Source: Euglena gracilis (taxonomy: Eukaryota > Euglenida > Euglenophyceae > Euglenales). From it: a stretch of DNA of 64,000 bases. A program made the translations under genes and the position numbers. The DNA lies in assembly GCA_039621445.1 (NCBI GenBank), contig CP154954.1:42964632-43028631 (forward strand). Direction: 5' to 3'. Below are positions 22,257 to 32,162 of the stretch, one piece after another; positions within the stretch are counted from its first letter, which is position 1; each line of letters starts with the position of its first letter. The notes beneath the pieces are model-generated. The model had not been told where the DNA came from and did not search any database. It saw nothing but the letters and a program-made list of their open reading frames with translations.

Positions 22257-22774
22257 GTTGCAGCAGTGATTGTTGTTGCCTGGGTGGTGGAGGAGGAGGA
22301 GGAGGAGGTGGTGGTGGTGGTGTCCTTGTCAGGCACAGACAGACAGAGCCCAACCCAGGCAACACTGGCAAACCCTGCTTTTCCATTCGGCCAACGGAAA
22401 CAGGGGATTTTTTTTTAAAAAAAAGGCATCCCCCCATGGAAACTCTCCTCCCCAGGAAACTGTCCTCTGTCTTGTTTGCACCCGCCAAAGTCCTCATAGG
22501 GACGGCGAAAAGAGCCAATACCCCGCAGATATGACTACAAAATACCCAGAATGCAGAAATTGATGTAAAATGTGCAAGATTGTGAAGAAAAAGACTGTGT
22601 TCCTCCTGCCCCGGTCAGGAGACAATTTCCCAGGAGGGGAGTATGTCGTGTGTATCACGTAGGATAACTGTGTGTCGGATGTGTGTGTGGGATAGGAATG
22701 TGTTCATGAAATCATATTGGGTCGGATACAGAATGGAGGCATATTGTCACATGTTCACTCCAACCTTCCAATGC

Positions 22775-22953
22775 GGATTGGAGCGGCGGCGGGCGCCAGC
22801 CGTGCCTCGACGACTGCCTCGCTATGCGCAGCTTCGCCGCGTGCCCCCCGCTGCCGGACGCCTGCCGGCGGTGCCTCGGCGTTTGTTACGAAGTGCCAGG
22901 CAGCAACGCCGCCTGTATCGCCCGCGGGGCGGTGGGCGGTGTGCAGTCCTCGT
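22775..22953 (+). CDS. Cys-rich secreted protein 2, main Cys exon
   Basis: The frame reads SGGRQPCLDDCLAMRSF, AACPPLPDACRRCLGVC and YEVPGSNAACIARGAVGG. It is nearly identical to copy 1 exons 3 plus 4 but has no intron at CCCCGCTG, so it preserves the pre-insertion site. It carries a different insertion at its 3' side (22,954). Confidence 0.75.
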
Positions 22954-23335
22954 CAGGCTTTTGCTTAAGGGATTGCAGTCCCCCCCCCCCGGGGGGGCTG
23001 GACAGCAGCTAGTGGGATTTATAGCAGACCCCCCCGGGGGGGGTCTGCTAGCAGGGCTAGCTAGTGGAAAGATTTTTTCCAGTGACCGGCGCAAAGCGCC
23101 GGAATTTTTTTTGGGACCCCCAAAAATGGCCAAAAATGCCCGTTTTTGGCCATTTTTGGGAATTTTTGGAACAAAATCAGCCAAAAACCTGTAAAAAGCC
23201 CTCATTTTTCCAGTCCGGGGGACCCCCGAACCCCCCCCCCCGGGGGGAGGGGGGTCCAGCTAGTCCACTTTTTCCAGTGTCTAGCCGATTGGCTAGCCAG
23301 TACCCCCCCCCCCCGGGTCCTTAAGCAAAAGCCTG
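22954..23335 (+). mobile_element. Transposon-like intron, perfect TIR and 8-bp TSD GTCCTCGT
   Basis: Terminal inverted repeats are perfect over 17 bp: CAGGCTTTTGCTTAAGG and its complement. Exact TSDs GTCCTCGT lie at 22,946-22,953 and 23,336-23,343. The interior contains GCTAGC words, a CCGGCGCAAAGCGCCGG hairpin followed by AATTTTTTTT, and ggccattttt repeats. The perfection of TIR and TSD suggests a recent insertion. Confidence 0.92.
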
Positions 23336-23390
23336 GTCCTCGTGCAGGGGAAAGGTGCCCCCCCCCCCGCCGGGGGCACTACCCCCCCCC

Positions 23391-23558
23391 CCCCGGGAAA
23401 CTGTCATGCCCGAGAACCTGTCAGCGGCCAACCTGTCAGGGTCATTTTTCATTGACTTTCTTTTGAAATGCCCTACCCGGGAAACTGTCAGGGTCCCGCC
23501 CAGGAAACTGTCAGAGTCCCTGGTACCGGCCAACCTGTCAGGTGACAGTTTCCCCGGG
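23391..23558. repeat. Inverted-repeat block with GAAACTGTCA words
   Basis: CCCCGGGAAACTGTCA at the left and TGACAGTTTCCCCGGG at the right form a 16-bp near-perfect inverted repeat. Between them the words GGGAAACTGTCA and AACCTGTCAG recur about six times. It probably is a small fold-back element; no TSD was identified because of the flanking C/G runs. Confidence 0.7.
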
Positions 23559-23629
23559 GGGGGGGGTAGGTATGTAAATCTGTGCTCACGGTGCGTGCGT
23601 GTGCGCTCCGGTGCACAGTGGTGTGCGGG

Positions 23630-23712
23630 GGTTCCACCGCTCCGCGGCGTCGACCTCTGCCTGGCGGCGCCGGGGCCGTGCACCCCCTATGTCCTGTGCC
23701 CCGGCGGCGGGG
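23630..23712 (+). CDS. Cys-rich secreted protein 2, last recognised exon
   Basis: The frame encodes VDLCLAAPGPCTPYVLCPGG, paralogous to 15.84-15.93 kb. It is followed by a G-run and then by AT-rich DNA with no further recognisable coding sequence. Confidence 0.6.
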
Positions 23713-24910
23713 GGGGGGGAGGGGGGCGCTCAAACCCCGGGAGGCGGAGACCCTCCTCCAAGGGAAAGTATTGGTCTGGTTTTTGGGGGATATTTTCCTC
23801 ATAATTCATACAATTGTTGTAAATTTGGAGTCGTGTTGCATGTTCTTGGACAGTTTTTGCATTTTTGTGACTTTTGCATTGTTCCTCTCGACCTTTGAGC
23901 ATTTTTGCGCATTTTTTTTAGAGCCCTCCGCTTTTGAAGTTGCTACGAACCATTTTCGCGAATTTGAATTTGTGGTGTTGATTTGACCTGTCATGTCCCT
24001 CGGGCTGGGGGGGGGGGTAGCTTTGGGGTCCGACCAATCAACAGTTTTCCCAGGCATTGGTTTTTTTGGTCAGAATTTTCTTTCGGCACCTTCGCCTCCG
24101 GAGGTTTTTTTCTTTGCGTGATGCCCCACTTGGAGAGCAGTTACGTTTATAGGACAATCATACCCCCTTTGGGTCTGGCTTCTTTTTTTTACTTGGAAGG
24201 CACTCCTAAATTTTCAGTTTGTCTATCTATCGTCTATTGTTCACTCCCTTTCCACTGTTATTACCAGGCTTCCATGGCACAGGGTCGACGTTTCCTCCAA
24301 ATTGTTGAGTTGGTCATTTGGCCTTTGAGTCGCCGGTATTTCCCGAAAGTACAAAAAATATTTTTTGGGTTTGGTACACAAACCCAGGAAAAAAACTGCA
24401 ACAAATTTGGGTTTTTTTGTGACGTTTCAGTGTTGTGTCCCCATTTAAGTGCAGTTTTGTGTGTCGCCTGAATTAAATTTAATGCTTTCCCAAAGTTTCA
24501 TTCAAAATGTACCCCACACGTTTTATCGTCATTTTTAACCCACTCGCATTTTCGCTCTGATTCATTCCCCCAAGGGTGTGGATGCAACGACACACCCCAC
24601 ATTACGAGGGCCAACTGACCAGTCAACCACCTCAAAAAAGCAGCCACACGCCAGGATTTTTTTTTGCCGAGTCAAACATTTCCGATTTTGGCCTCCATTC
24701 CGCCTGCGTTCGGCCCAATTCCGGGCATCGCTACCCCAGCCCTAACCCAAGCCTGACACATTTGCCCTCCCCATTCCCACCCTTCCGCCGATCGGTCCAA
24801 GAAACGCGCGTGCGAGCGAATCCCTCCCCTCAGGTTTGCACCAACCGGGACCCCCCCACCCCTCCCCGTGGTGGTCGGTGAAGGGCGCCGCTTGGGGGGG
24901 TAACAGTAGG

Positions 24911-24948
24911 AGGAGGTTCGAGCTCGAACGTTCGAGCTCGAACCTCCT
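24911..24948. repeat. 38-bp perfect palindrome
   Basis: AGGAGGTTCGAGCTCGAACG and the following 18 bases form a self-complementary sequence without a loop. It abuts the 43-bp repeat array that shares the TTCGAG/CTCGAA words. Confidence 0.95.
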
Positions 24949-24987
24949 CGAACGTTTTTGAGCCCCCCCCCCTTCGAGGGGGGGGCT

Positions 24988-25245
24988 TAAAATCCTCCTC
25001 GAATGACCTCGAACGACATTCGAGGAGGATATTGATCCTCCTCGAACGACCTCGAACGACATTCGAGGAGGATTTCGATCCTCCTCGAACGACCTCGAAC
25101 GACATTCGAGGAGGATCTCGATCCTCCTCGAACGACCTCGAACGACATTCGAGGAGGATCTCGATCCTCCTCGAACGACCTCGAACGACATTCGAGGAGG
25201 ATCTCGATCCTCCTCGAACGACCTCGAACGATTTCTCGATCCTCC
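24988..25245 (+). repeat. 43-bp tandem repeat array, left
   Basis: Some six units with the core CCTCCTCGAACGACCTCGAA and then CGACATTCGAGGAGGAT. Each unit is partly palindromic. The open frames here on both strands (e.g. RSRSFEED) are repeat artefacts. Confidence 0.95.
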
Positions 25246-25634
25246 TGCTATGTACATGCATTCAGGTATCAGTTGCAAGGTTTTTTTTTGAGTCGGTTAC
25301 CATCGTCCGTTGTTCTGGATTCTGCTTGTTTGTTTTTTTTTTTCTGTCTTTCACTGGCACGATTCGGAAGAAAGCAAAGACCGGGGGGGGGAGAGAGAGA
25401 GAGTGGGATTCTGTTTGTTCTCTTTTTTTCCTTCACGAGAGAGAGAGAGAGAGAGAGAGGGATTCTATTCTCCTGCTATGTACATGCATTCAGGTATCAG
25501 TTGCAAGGTTTTTGAGTCTGTTACCATCGTCCCTTGTTCTGGATTCTGCTTGTTCGTTTGATTTTTTCTGTCTTTCACTGGCACGATTCGGAAGAAAGCA
25601 AAGACCGGGGGAGAGAGAGGGGGTCCCGGAGAGA

Positions 25635-25671
<37 letters not shown>

Positions 25672-25690
25672 CAGGAATGCAATCATTCAA
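25246..25690 (+). repeat. Direct duplication of about 225 bp with GA-rich tracts
   Basis: TGCTATGTACATGCATTCAG starts two tandem copies, near 25,248 and 25,473, each continuing through the same TTGCAAGG...GGAAGAAAGCAAAGACCGGG and ending in (GA)n. The complement of the start word recurs at 27.07 kb next to the right array. Confidence 0.9.
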
Positions 25691-25818
25691 AAGTATTTGT
25701 ATTCAAAAATATTCCCATACCAAGAGAATTTCTGAGGTTATTAGAAGGAATAGGGTTAGGGTCAAGATTTCATCCCCAATGGTTGCAACCATCCCGCTCA
25801 TCGTTGCTATATTTCCCT

Positions 25819-25970
25819 CTACAGGGTACACAGCGAACCCAAAGAGTCGCCCAACTAGGGTTAATACACATGGGGGGACCCGAGCGAGGCGCCGAAGGCG
25901 CCGAGCGAGGGTCCCCCCATGTGTATTAACCCTAGTTGGGCGACTCTTTGGGGTAGCTGGTACCCTGTAG
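25819..25970 (+). mobile_element. 152-bp fold-back element, orientation A
   Basis: CTACAGGGTAC at the left and GTACCCTGTAG at the right bound a segment containing two perfect 44-bp arms (25,838-25,881 and 25,909-25,952) around a 27-nt GC-rich loop. Its interior is inverted relative to the copy at 26,438 while the flanks are not. Confidence 0.85.
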
Positions 25971-26159
25971 GGGGCAATTTTCCACGTGTTGTGAAAAAAA
26001 TATATATTCAGATATGATAAACAATTATAATAAAGACTGCTTCTTACACGGGAATGTACTCATGCATAACTGTTTTTTATTGAAAAAAATTCTCATGCCG
26101 AGGGAATTTGTAACGTTATTAGAAGGAATAGGGTTAGGGTTGAGATTTCATAAATAATA

Positions 26160-26167
26160 AATAATAA

Positions 26168-26208
<41 letters not shown>

Positions 26209-26290
26209 TAAATAACATTCATATTCAGAAATAATACTCATAACTATAAATAATAAAACAAATAAATAAAAAAATGTTTTTTATTTCACA
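26160..26290. repeat. AT-rich tract with (TA)n and AAATAAT words
   Basis: Low-complexity AT DNA, atypical for this GC-rich window, between the two fold-back units. No coding content. Confidence 0.9.
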
Positions 26291-26437
26291 GGAACGTGCT
26301 AATGCATAAATGTTCTTGCTGAAAAAAAAAATCCTTCCCCGAGACAACATGTAACGTTAAATCAAGGAATAGGAGTAGGGTTACGATTTCATCCCCAGTG
26401 GTTGTCACCATTGCGCTCATCGTTGTTATGTTTCCCT

Positions 26438-26589
26438 CTACAGGGTACCAGCTGCCCCAAAGAGTCGCCCAATTAGGGTTAATGCACATGGGGGGACCCT
26501 CGCTCGGCGCCTTCGGCGCCTCGCTCGGGTCCCCCCATGTGCATTAACCCTAGTTGGGCGACTCTTTGGGTTCGCTGTGTACCCTGTAG
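26438..26589 (-). mobile_element. 152-bp fold-back element, orientation B
   Basis: Same bounding 11-mers and the same length as the 25,819 copy. Arms are at 26,456-26,499 and 26,527-26,570 with one mismatch. The loop is exactly the reverse complement of the first copy's loop, and the asymmetric CAGCGAACCC / GTAGCTGG shoulders are swapped. The outside flanks (TTTCCCTCTA..., TAGGGGG...) keep the same order in both copies. Confidence 0.85.
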
Positions 26590-27084
26590 GGGGAAAATTT
26601 TCACGTGTGAAAAAAAATATATATTTAGATATGATAAACAATTACAATAAAGACTGCCTCTTACACGGGAATGTACTCATGCATAACTGTTTTTTATTGA
26701 AAAAAATTGTCATCCCGAGGTCATTTGTATGAGATTTGAGATTTGAGATTTGAAACTCATTTTAAATGTCGCGGAACGGTTTTTTTTTTCCTGTGAGGCG
26801 GGTTTTTTTTTTCTGGGAGGCGGATTGAAAATGTTGTAATAATTCATGGTTTTTGGAAAAGTATATACTATAAGCCAGAAGGGAAGTGGTACAGCGACAT
26901 GTCACTCAGTCTCCGGTACTGTTATTCGCTCTGTTTCACCCACAGCACATTGTCGCCACTTGCCATCAATGAACACCCCTGAACCTGGATTGCACTCATG
27001 CGTTTCTTGTATGCTTCTGATCTGTGGCTCGTGTGGGTCAGTTTCAACTACAAGGTGAATGACAGTTGAATGCATGTGCGCAGC

Positions 27085-27297
27085 AGGAGGATCTTGAACG
27101 ACCTCGAACGACATTCGAGGAGGATCTTGATCCTCCTCGAACGACCTCGAACGACATTCGAGGAGGATCTTGATCCTCCTCGAACGACCTCGAACGACAT
27201 TCGAGGAGGATCTTGATCCTCCTCGAACGACCTCGAACGACATTCGAGGAGGATCTCGAACCACCTCGAACGACGTTCGAGGAGGATCGAGATCCTC
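27085..27297 (+). repeat. 43-bp tandem repeat array, right
   Basis: Some five units of the same 43-bp repeat as at 25.0 kb, in the same orientation. It is preceded by GAATGCATGTGCGCAGCAGG, the approximate complement of the word that begins the 25.25-kb duplication. Confidence 0.95.
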
Positions 27298-27539
27298 CTA
27301 CTACTGTCCATCCCACTACCGTAACCCTCCCGGCGCCGCTTGGCTCGGGCCGGGGGGGGGGCGAGGCTGCCCCCCTATCCCTGCCCCCCCCATATCAGGC
27401 CCTTTTTGCCCTAACAATGGGTCATCCATCACACCATAAGATGGTGCTTCGCGGGACGTTTCGCCAAATCGCAATTCCGAATTCCGAAACGTGGCATCGG
27501 CGTTGACACCCACCCAAAACCATACGGTTTGCGCTTCGC

Positions 27540-27700
27540 GTCCCGTTGCCGTGGGGGGTCCGGCCACCGCCGCCCGCCGCCGGGCTCCGCCGGGCGGCCG
27601 CCTGCCGCGTGGAGTGCGCCGCGGTGGGCGCCGGCGCCGCCGGGCCGGGCGGGCCGTGGGCCGGCCCCCCAACCGGGGACGTGCGGCCAGGGCTCCCTGG
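27540..27700 (+). CDS. His/Glu-rich family gene, CRVECA exon
   Basis: The frame reads RRAAACRVECAAVGAGAAG. TAFCRVECATV occurs in the 17.3-kb gene, so it is a shared N-terminal exon of this low-complexity family. The frame ends in a Gly/Pro-rich stretch; the exon ends are not clear. Confidence 0.4.
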
Positions 27701-29381
27701 GGGCAGGTTGGCCCCCCCCACAGCCAAAGGTTCCCTGGGGGGGGGGGGTTTCCGGGCCACCAACGGGCTGTTCCCTGCCCCAGACTCCCCTTCCCTGTGG
27801 ATGAGGTTTAGTTTCTGGTGCGGCCTGTTTTGAGGCGGGGCGGCTGGACGGAAACGGATTTTGGCCGCGTCTTGGTGGACATCGACCGAAAATGCCAGGT
27901 CAAACTTTAGTTGCATAGTTTGTTCATTTTTGGGTTTTTTTTCCGGATCAAGTTCGTCCTGGGGCAGCCCAGGTTCCAGCCGGGGACCCTTGATGAACCC
28001 CCATGTGCTTCACTCACCACGCAGCACTCACCGCCCATATGCAAGCCCGCGTGCCAGGAAAGCGAAACGGTTGTGCACTCAATTGCATATGTCGCTCATC
28101 TCTCAAAGCGGAGCCGCAAGCCAGCACAGAGGGCCCTGTGGCTGAGACGGGCAGCCTCAGGAGCCAGACCCTCCGCCTTGCCAACCCTTGCCCATGCAAG
28201 CTGCTGGTTGCAAACCCTGTTGTGTATGACCATCACCTCACAACTGACTCACCTGTTCTCGCCCAGGACGTTGCTTAAGAAAACTTGACCCCACCCCGCC
28301 AGCAGCCGCGGACCCCCCTCCCCCCCCCCCAGCAACGAGAGTATTTATTTCCACCCGCCCTTTGGGCGACTGGACGGTAACGGATTTTTCGCTTTCGGGG
28401 GTGCGAAAATGGTCCAAAAATGTGTCGGCAAATGGCTGTCCAGGACTTTTTTTGGGGTCAAAAAATCGGGAGTGTTTGATTGATGCGTCGGATTATGCGA
28501 GGTCGTCTCCCAGCCCCCCGGAAGTCCCCCAGTCTGTCCACCTTCTCTGCCCCGTTTCTTCTTTTTGGCACCGATTTGTTCGGCCCACTGTGGGCGGGGG
28601 CTTGGGGGGTTGAAGCCGGCACCGCCAGGGGGCCCTACCCCCCCCCCCATGCCTGTCCTGCCAGGCCGGTGGTTGGCCCAGGTGAGCGCTGTCGGCCCGG
28701 CCGGCAGCAGCGGGCCCACCCCATGCCCATGCCCCCCCCCCCGGGCAGTGCGGTGCGGGGCCAGGCTTCCAGCTCACAGGCGCCGAGGGCGGCCCGGGCG
28801 GTGCCGCAGGGCCAAACGCCGCAGAGGCCCCCGCCCCTGGAGAGCCCGGGCAGGGGGACCTGCAGGGGGGGGGGGGGGGGGCGGGGGGCGCCGGCCACCC
28901 CTCGCAGGGCAATGCCTGGTGGCCGTGGCAGTGTGGGCAGGAAGCTGGGTTGGGTTGAGACTCCGGACGGCGGAAGAAGGGCGGGGCGGGCAATTTTCTC
29001 GGAGACCCAGAACCCCCCAGACTGTCACTCGAAGGTGGCGGACGAATGGGAGGCGGCAGTGGGATGTGACTCCGTCTGGAGACCGAACCCCATCGCTGGT
29101 GCTCTGAGGCCGGGATGGAGCAGAGTCCCACCCTCTTTCTGGCTGGATTCTGCCTGGAGGGAACGGGAGACACCCCTAGTAGTTCACCCTGAGTCAAATG
29201 GCGAAAAATTTTGGTGGGTTTTGCTTAGGAGGAAAATCATGTTTTCGAAAAGAATTGCCTTTGAAATCACGGGGACGAGAAATATGCAAACACAACAGGA
29301 ATGGTGGGGGAGAAGGGAACCTATTGGCAATGAACAGGTGGGAAGGGGCGAGGTCCGGACCTAACGATCTGCAACCGCATC

Positions 29382-29560
29382 TGCAGACATCCCTGTTCAT
29401 GTCCAGAACGAACATCGATGCGACCACAAAGAGCACAATCATCACAAGGAGGGAGAGCACCATAACCAGGCTTTTGCTTGTTGGATTTCAATCCCCCGTC
29501 TCACTCAGGGAAACCTGCCTGGCGGACCGGGGGGCTTCCACTGGAGGTCATCAGAATTAG
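29382..29560 (+). CDS. His/Glu-rich family gene A, HKE exon
   Basis: After a good acceptor (GCATCTGCAG|ACATCC) the frame reads IPVHVQNEHRCDHKEHNHH then KEGEHHNQAFACWIS. It has the family terminus EHH[DN][DN]QA[FV]. The frame remains open beyond; where the protein ends is not certain. Confidence 0.5.
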
Positions 29561-30545
29561 GATCACCCCAATCCTTTTTAAATGTACTCCGTGCTGCCAG
29601 CGACTTTATTGGAAATGCATATTTTCAGATGCAGTGTGAAGTTCGGTATGTGTTGGGGAAAGATGAAGAGAGAGAAATTTTGGCGGCCCTGAACTACAGA
29701 CCCCAGTAATGTGGTGACCATCCTCCCATGTAAGTGAGTTCCCAAAGGATGCACAGTGCCCAAATATGTGTCACACTCTGAGCCTCCGAAAGTGATGTCC
29801 AAGGAAGTGCACACCCCCTGTAACAGCCATTTTGAATTGAACCAATCTCAGGTTATGCCCTAACAAGTGCCTGAATGGGAATCCCCGAAATCCTGTGGAT
29901 GGTGGGTGGGGTCCCCCCCCCATCCTTGTGGGTGGGGGAGTCCGACCCCCCCCCCCCCCGCCGGGCCTTCCTGTGGGTGGTGGGTTGGGGCCGACCACCT
30001 CCCCCCCATCCTGGTTGTTGGGTCCGATCACCAGTCCTTGCCGTGCACTTAAATGGGAGGGGGTAACGAGAGAGGTCCATTTTTTTTAGGGCAAGCTGAT
30101 GGAGGTATTGTCGGCTTGGTGTGTTCTCTTGTGTTTGAGTTAGATTAGGAATACGTTTAGGGCTTCAATTGTCGTCGAAGAAAGGGTCAGTGTCATGGTT
30201 TTCCGAAGTTTGGAGGTTAGGCCGAATTTGGGCCTGAACGTCGGTGTCAGTTATTCCTAATTTTTGGCCAAGTTGGGCTGGGCTAAAACTTCACACAAAC
30301 TCTATTCCGCATCCGAACCCTGACCCTATCCCTTTACCTGGGGGCAGGCTTTTACAGCCAACTACAGGAAGAGCGATACGCAGGCCTCTTCTTCAGGCCA
30401 AGGCCTCCCTTCTGTGTGAGTTTATTTCACCAAACCCCACACCTGGGAAGACAGGTTTGGTCCTCCCATGTTCCAAAAATACAACCACAAAGCATTAAAT
30501 AATAAACGCATAATGTGGTCATCTTCAACTTGCTGTGCTGCAAAA

Positions 30546-30686
30546 AGAAATGGGCCTGAACCTGAGCACAAGCACAAGGAAGGAGAGTGCCATGAAGAGC
30601 ACAAGCACAAGGAAGGAGAGTGCCATGAGGAGCACAAGAAGGGAGAGCATCATGACGACCAGGCTGTTTTATTTTATGCGTGCTAA
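30546..30686 (+). CDS. His/Glu-rich family gene B, terminal exon
   Basis: The frame encodes NGPEPEHKHKEGECHEEHK, KEGECHEEHKKGEHHDDQ and AVLFYAC, with TAA at 30,684-30,686. It shares the GPE...HKEG start and EHHDDQA end with its neighbours. Cys/His-rich HKEGECHEE repeats could bind metal ions; that is inference. Confidence 0.55.
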   Translation, partial: RNGPEPEHKHKEGECHEEHKHKEGECHEEHKKGEHHDDQAVLFYAC

Positions 30687-31406
30687 GTTAAAACGTCAAA
30701 CGAAGGTGACGTGTATGTTGGAATCAATTGGACTCTTTTGGTGAGAAGGAAAGGGGTTCTCCCATCATCGTTTAGCACCATCTTTTTTGAAGAAAACACC
30801 ACAGTATCAGAATTTTCCCCCTTTTTGCCTGTTTCATTTGCCGTTTGTGCAATTCTTGAGTTGCATTTTTAATTTGTTTGTGTGCATATTACCCCTTCCT
30901 GTTCACCCGAGGGGAGAGGCTGGCTTCCTTTCCAAGGCTTCTTTTCTTTCTTCTTTTCAAGACTTCTTTTCATGTCCCCGGAAAACCCTTCCCATCCGGG
31001 GGGGGAGATAGGGGGGGGATTTATCCGGTCTGCAGACGAGCATATGGTATTGTCGTGGAGAGCCAAAAAGTTTTGCCCTCAGACAGCCCGATTTTGGAGG
31101 GGGCCGCGCTGGGCTGGGTTGGGGGGACCCCCGCCTCCGCCCCCCAGGGGGCTTAAAATGAAGCCTGGCTGGGGTCAAGTTGATACTGGTGGGGTTGAGG
31201 TGGGCGGTGCGCAGAGCTGCCTTTGGCCAGAAGTGCCGTAAGCCCGGGAAGGGATCATTTTCGGCCCATTTCTGGTTCCCGGTTGTGGGATTCCACCATC
31301 CGGCCACCCCGCCACAGCCTCCGGACCCAAAGTGGGGGCCCAATTGCCCGGGTGGGGACCCCAACCCTTCATTCCCACTGCCGGTTCCTCCGGGGTTGCG
31401 GCAAAG

Positions 31407-31663
31407 GGCCTGAGCGGGAGGACTGGCACCGGGAAGGCTGCCACGAGGAGCACAAGGAGGGGGAGCGCCATCATCAGGGCAAGCATGAGGAGTGCGAAGG
31501 TGGGGAGCACCGCAAGGAGCACAAGGAAGGGGAGTGCCATGACGCCGACAAGCGCAAGGAGGGCGAGCACCACGAGGAGAGACGGCGCCGCGACATGCAT
31601 CAGGGAGGCGAGTCGCAGCAGGTGCTGAAGGAAGGCCAGCGCCAGGACCACGGCGTCGCTTAA
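31407..31663 (+). CDS. His/Glu-rich family gene C, terminal exon
   Basis: An AAAG|GGCC junction starts GPEREDWHREGCHEEHKEGE, then RHHQGKHEECEGGEHRKEHK, ERRRRDMHQGGES, and a stop (GCT TAA) at 31,661-31,663. RRRRDMH is shared with the 17.3-kb gene. The charge pattern and Cys/His content match genes B and D. Confidence 0.6.
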
Positions 31664-32162
31664 GCTGAAGTGGACCCCAGGGTTTGGGGGGGGGGGTCCA
31701 GCCAGCAGGCAGCCTTTTTTTCCGGCCCCAGAACACCCCCCGTCCTCATCGACGAGCAGCAAAATGAGCAATCGGTGAGCAATTTTTCGTATTTTGGGGT
31801 TCAGAAATGGCGGGGAAAACAAACGGGCAGAAATGGACGGAATTGGGCTGGTTAGGGCAAGTTTCGGGTGAAAAAATGGACTGTTTTTCAACGTGGAAGT
31901 GGGACAGTGCTCCGGGGCGGCAAATATGGGTCACCACTTCGGCAGCAACAGTGATTGCACTGGCACCCGCTGGAAGGCAGGAGGGAATAAGGCAAAACCA
32001 TCTCTTTTTGCGGGTATTTTTTTTTGCAGTTTCGTTTTGTGTACCCAATTTAATCCCCGCTTGGGCCCAGTTCCAGCCCAGGACCCCTGCAGGGGTGGGG
32101 GTCACCTAACAGCCTATCTCCAGCCTGCCCACATTCCCCTCGGCCACTGAGCTGTAAAGTGA

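Noticed and set aside
25265-25970. 312-codon ORF continuing the 43-bp repeat into GA tracts
   Set aside because: Composed of satellite, simple repeats and hairpin arms; frame use changes between duplicate copies.
25740-26140. Telomere array from TAGGGTTAGGG words
   Set aside because: Only one or two units at a time, embedded in a tandem repeat; not a terminal array.
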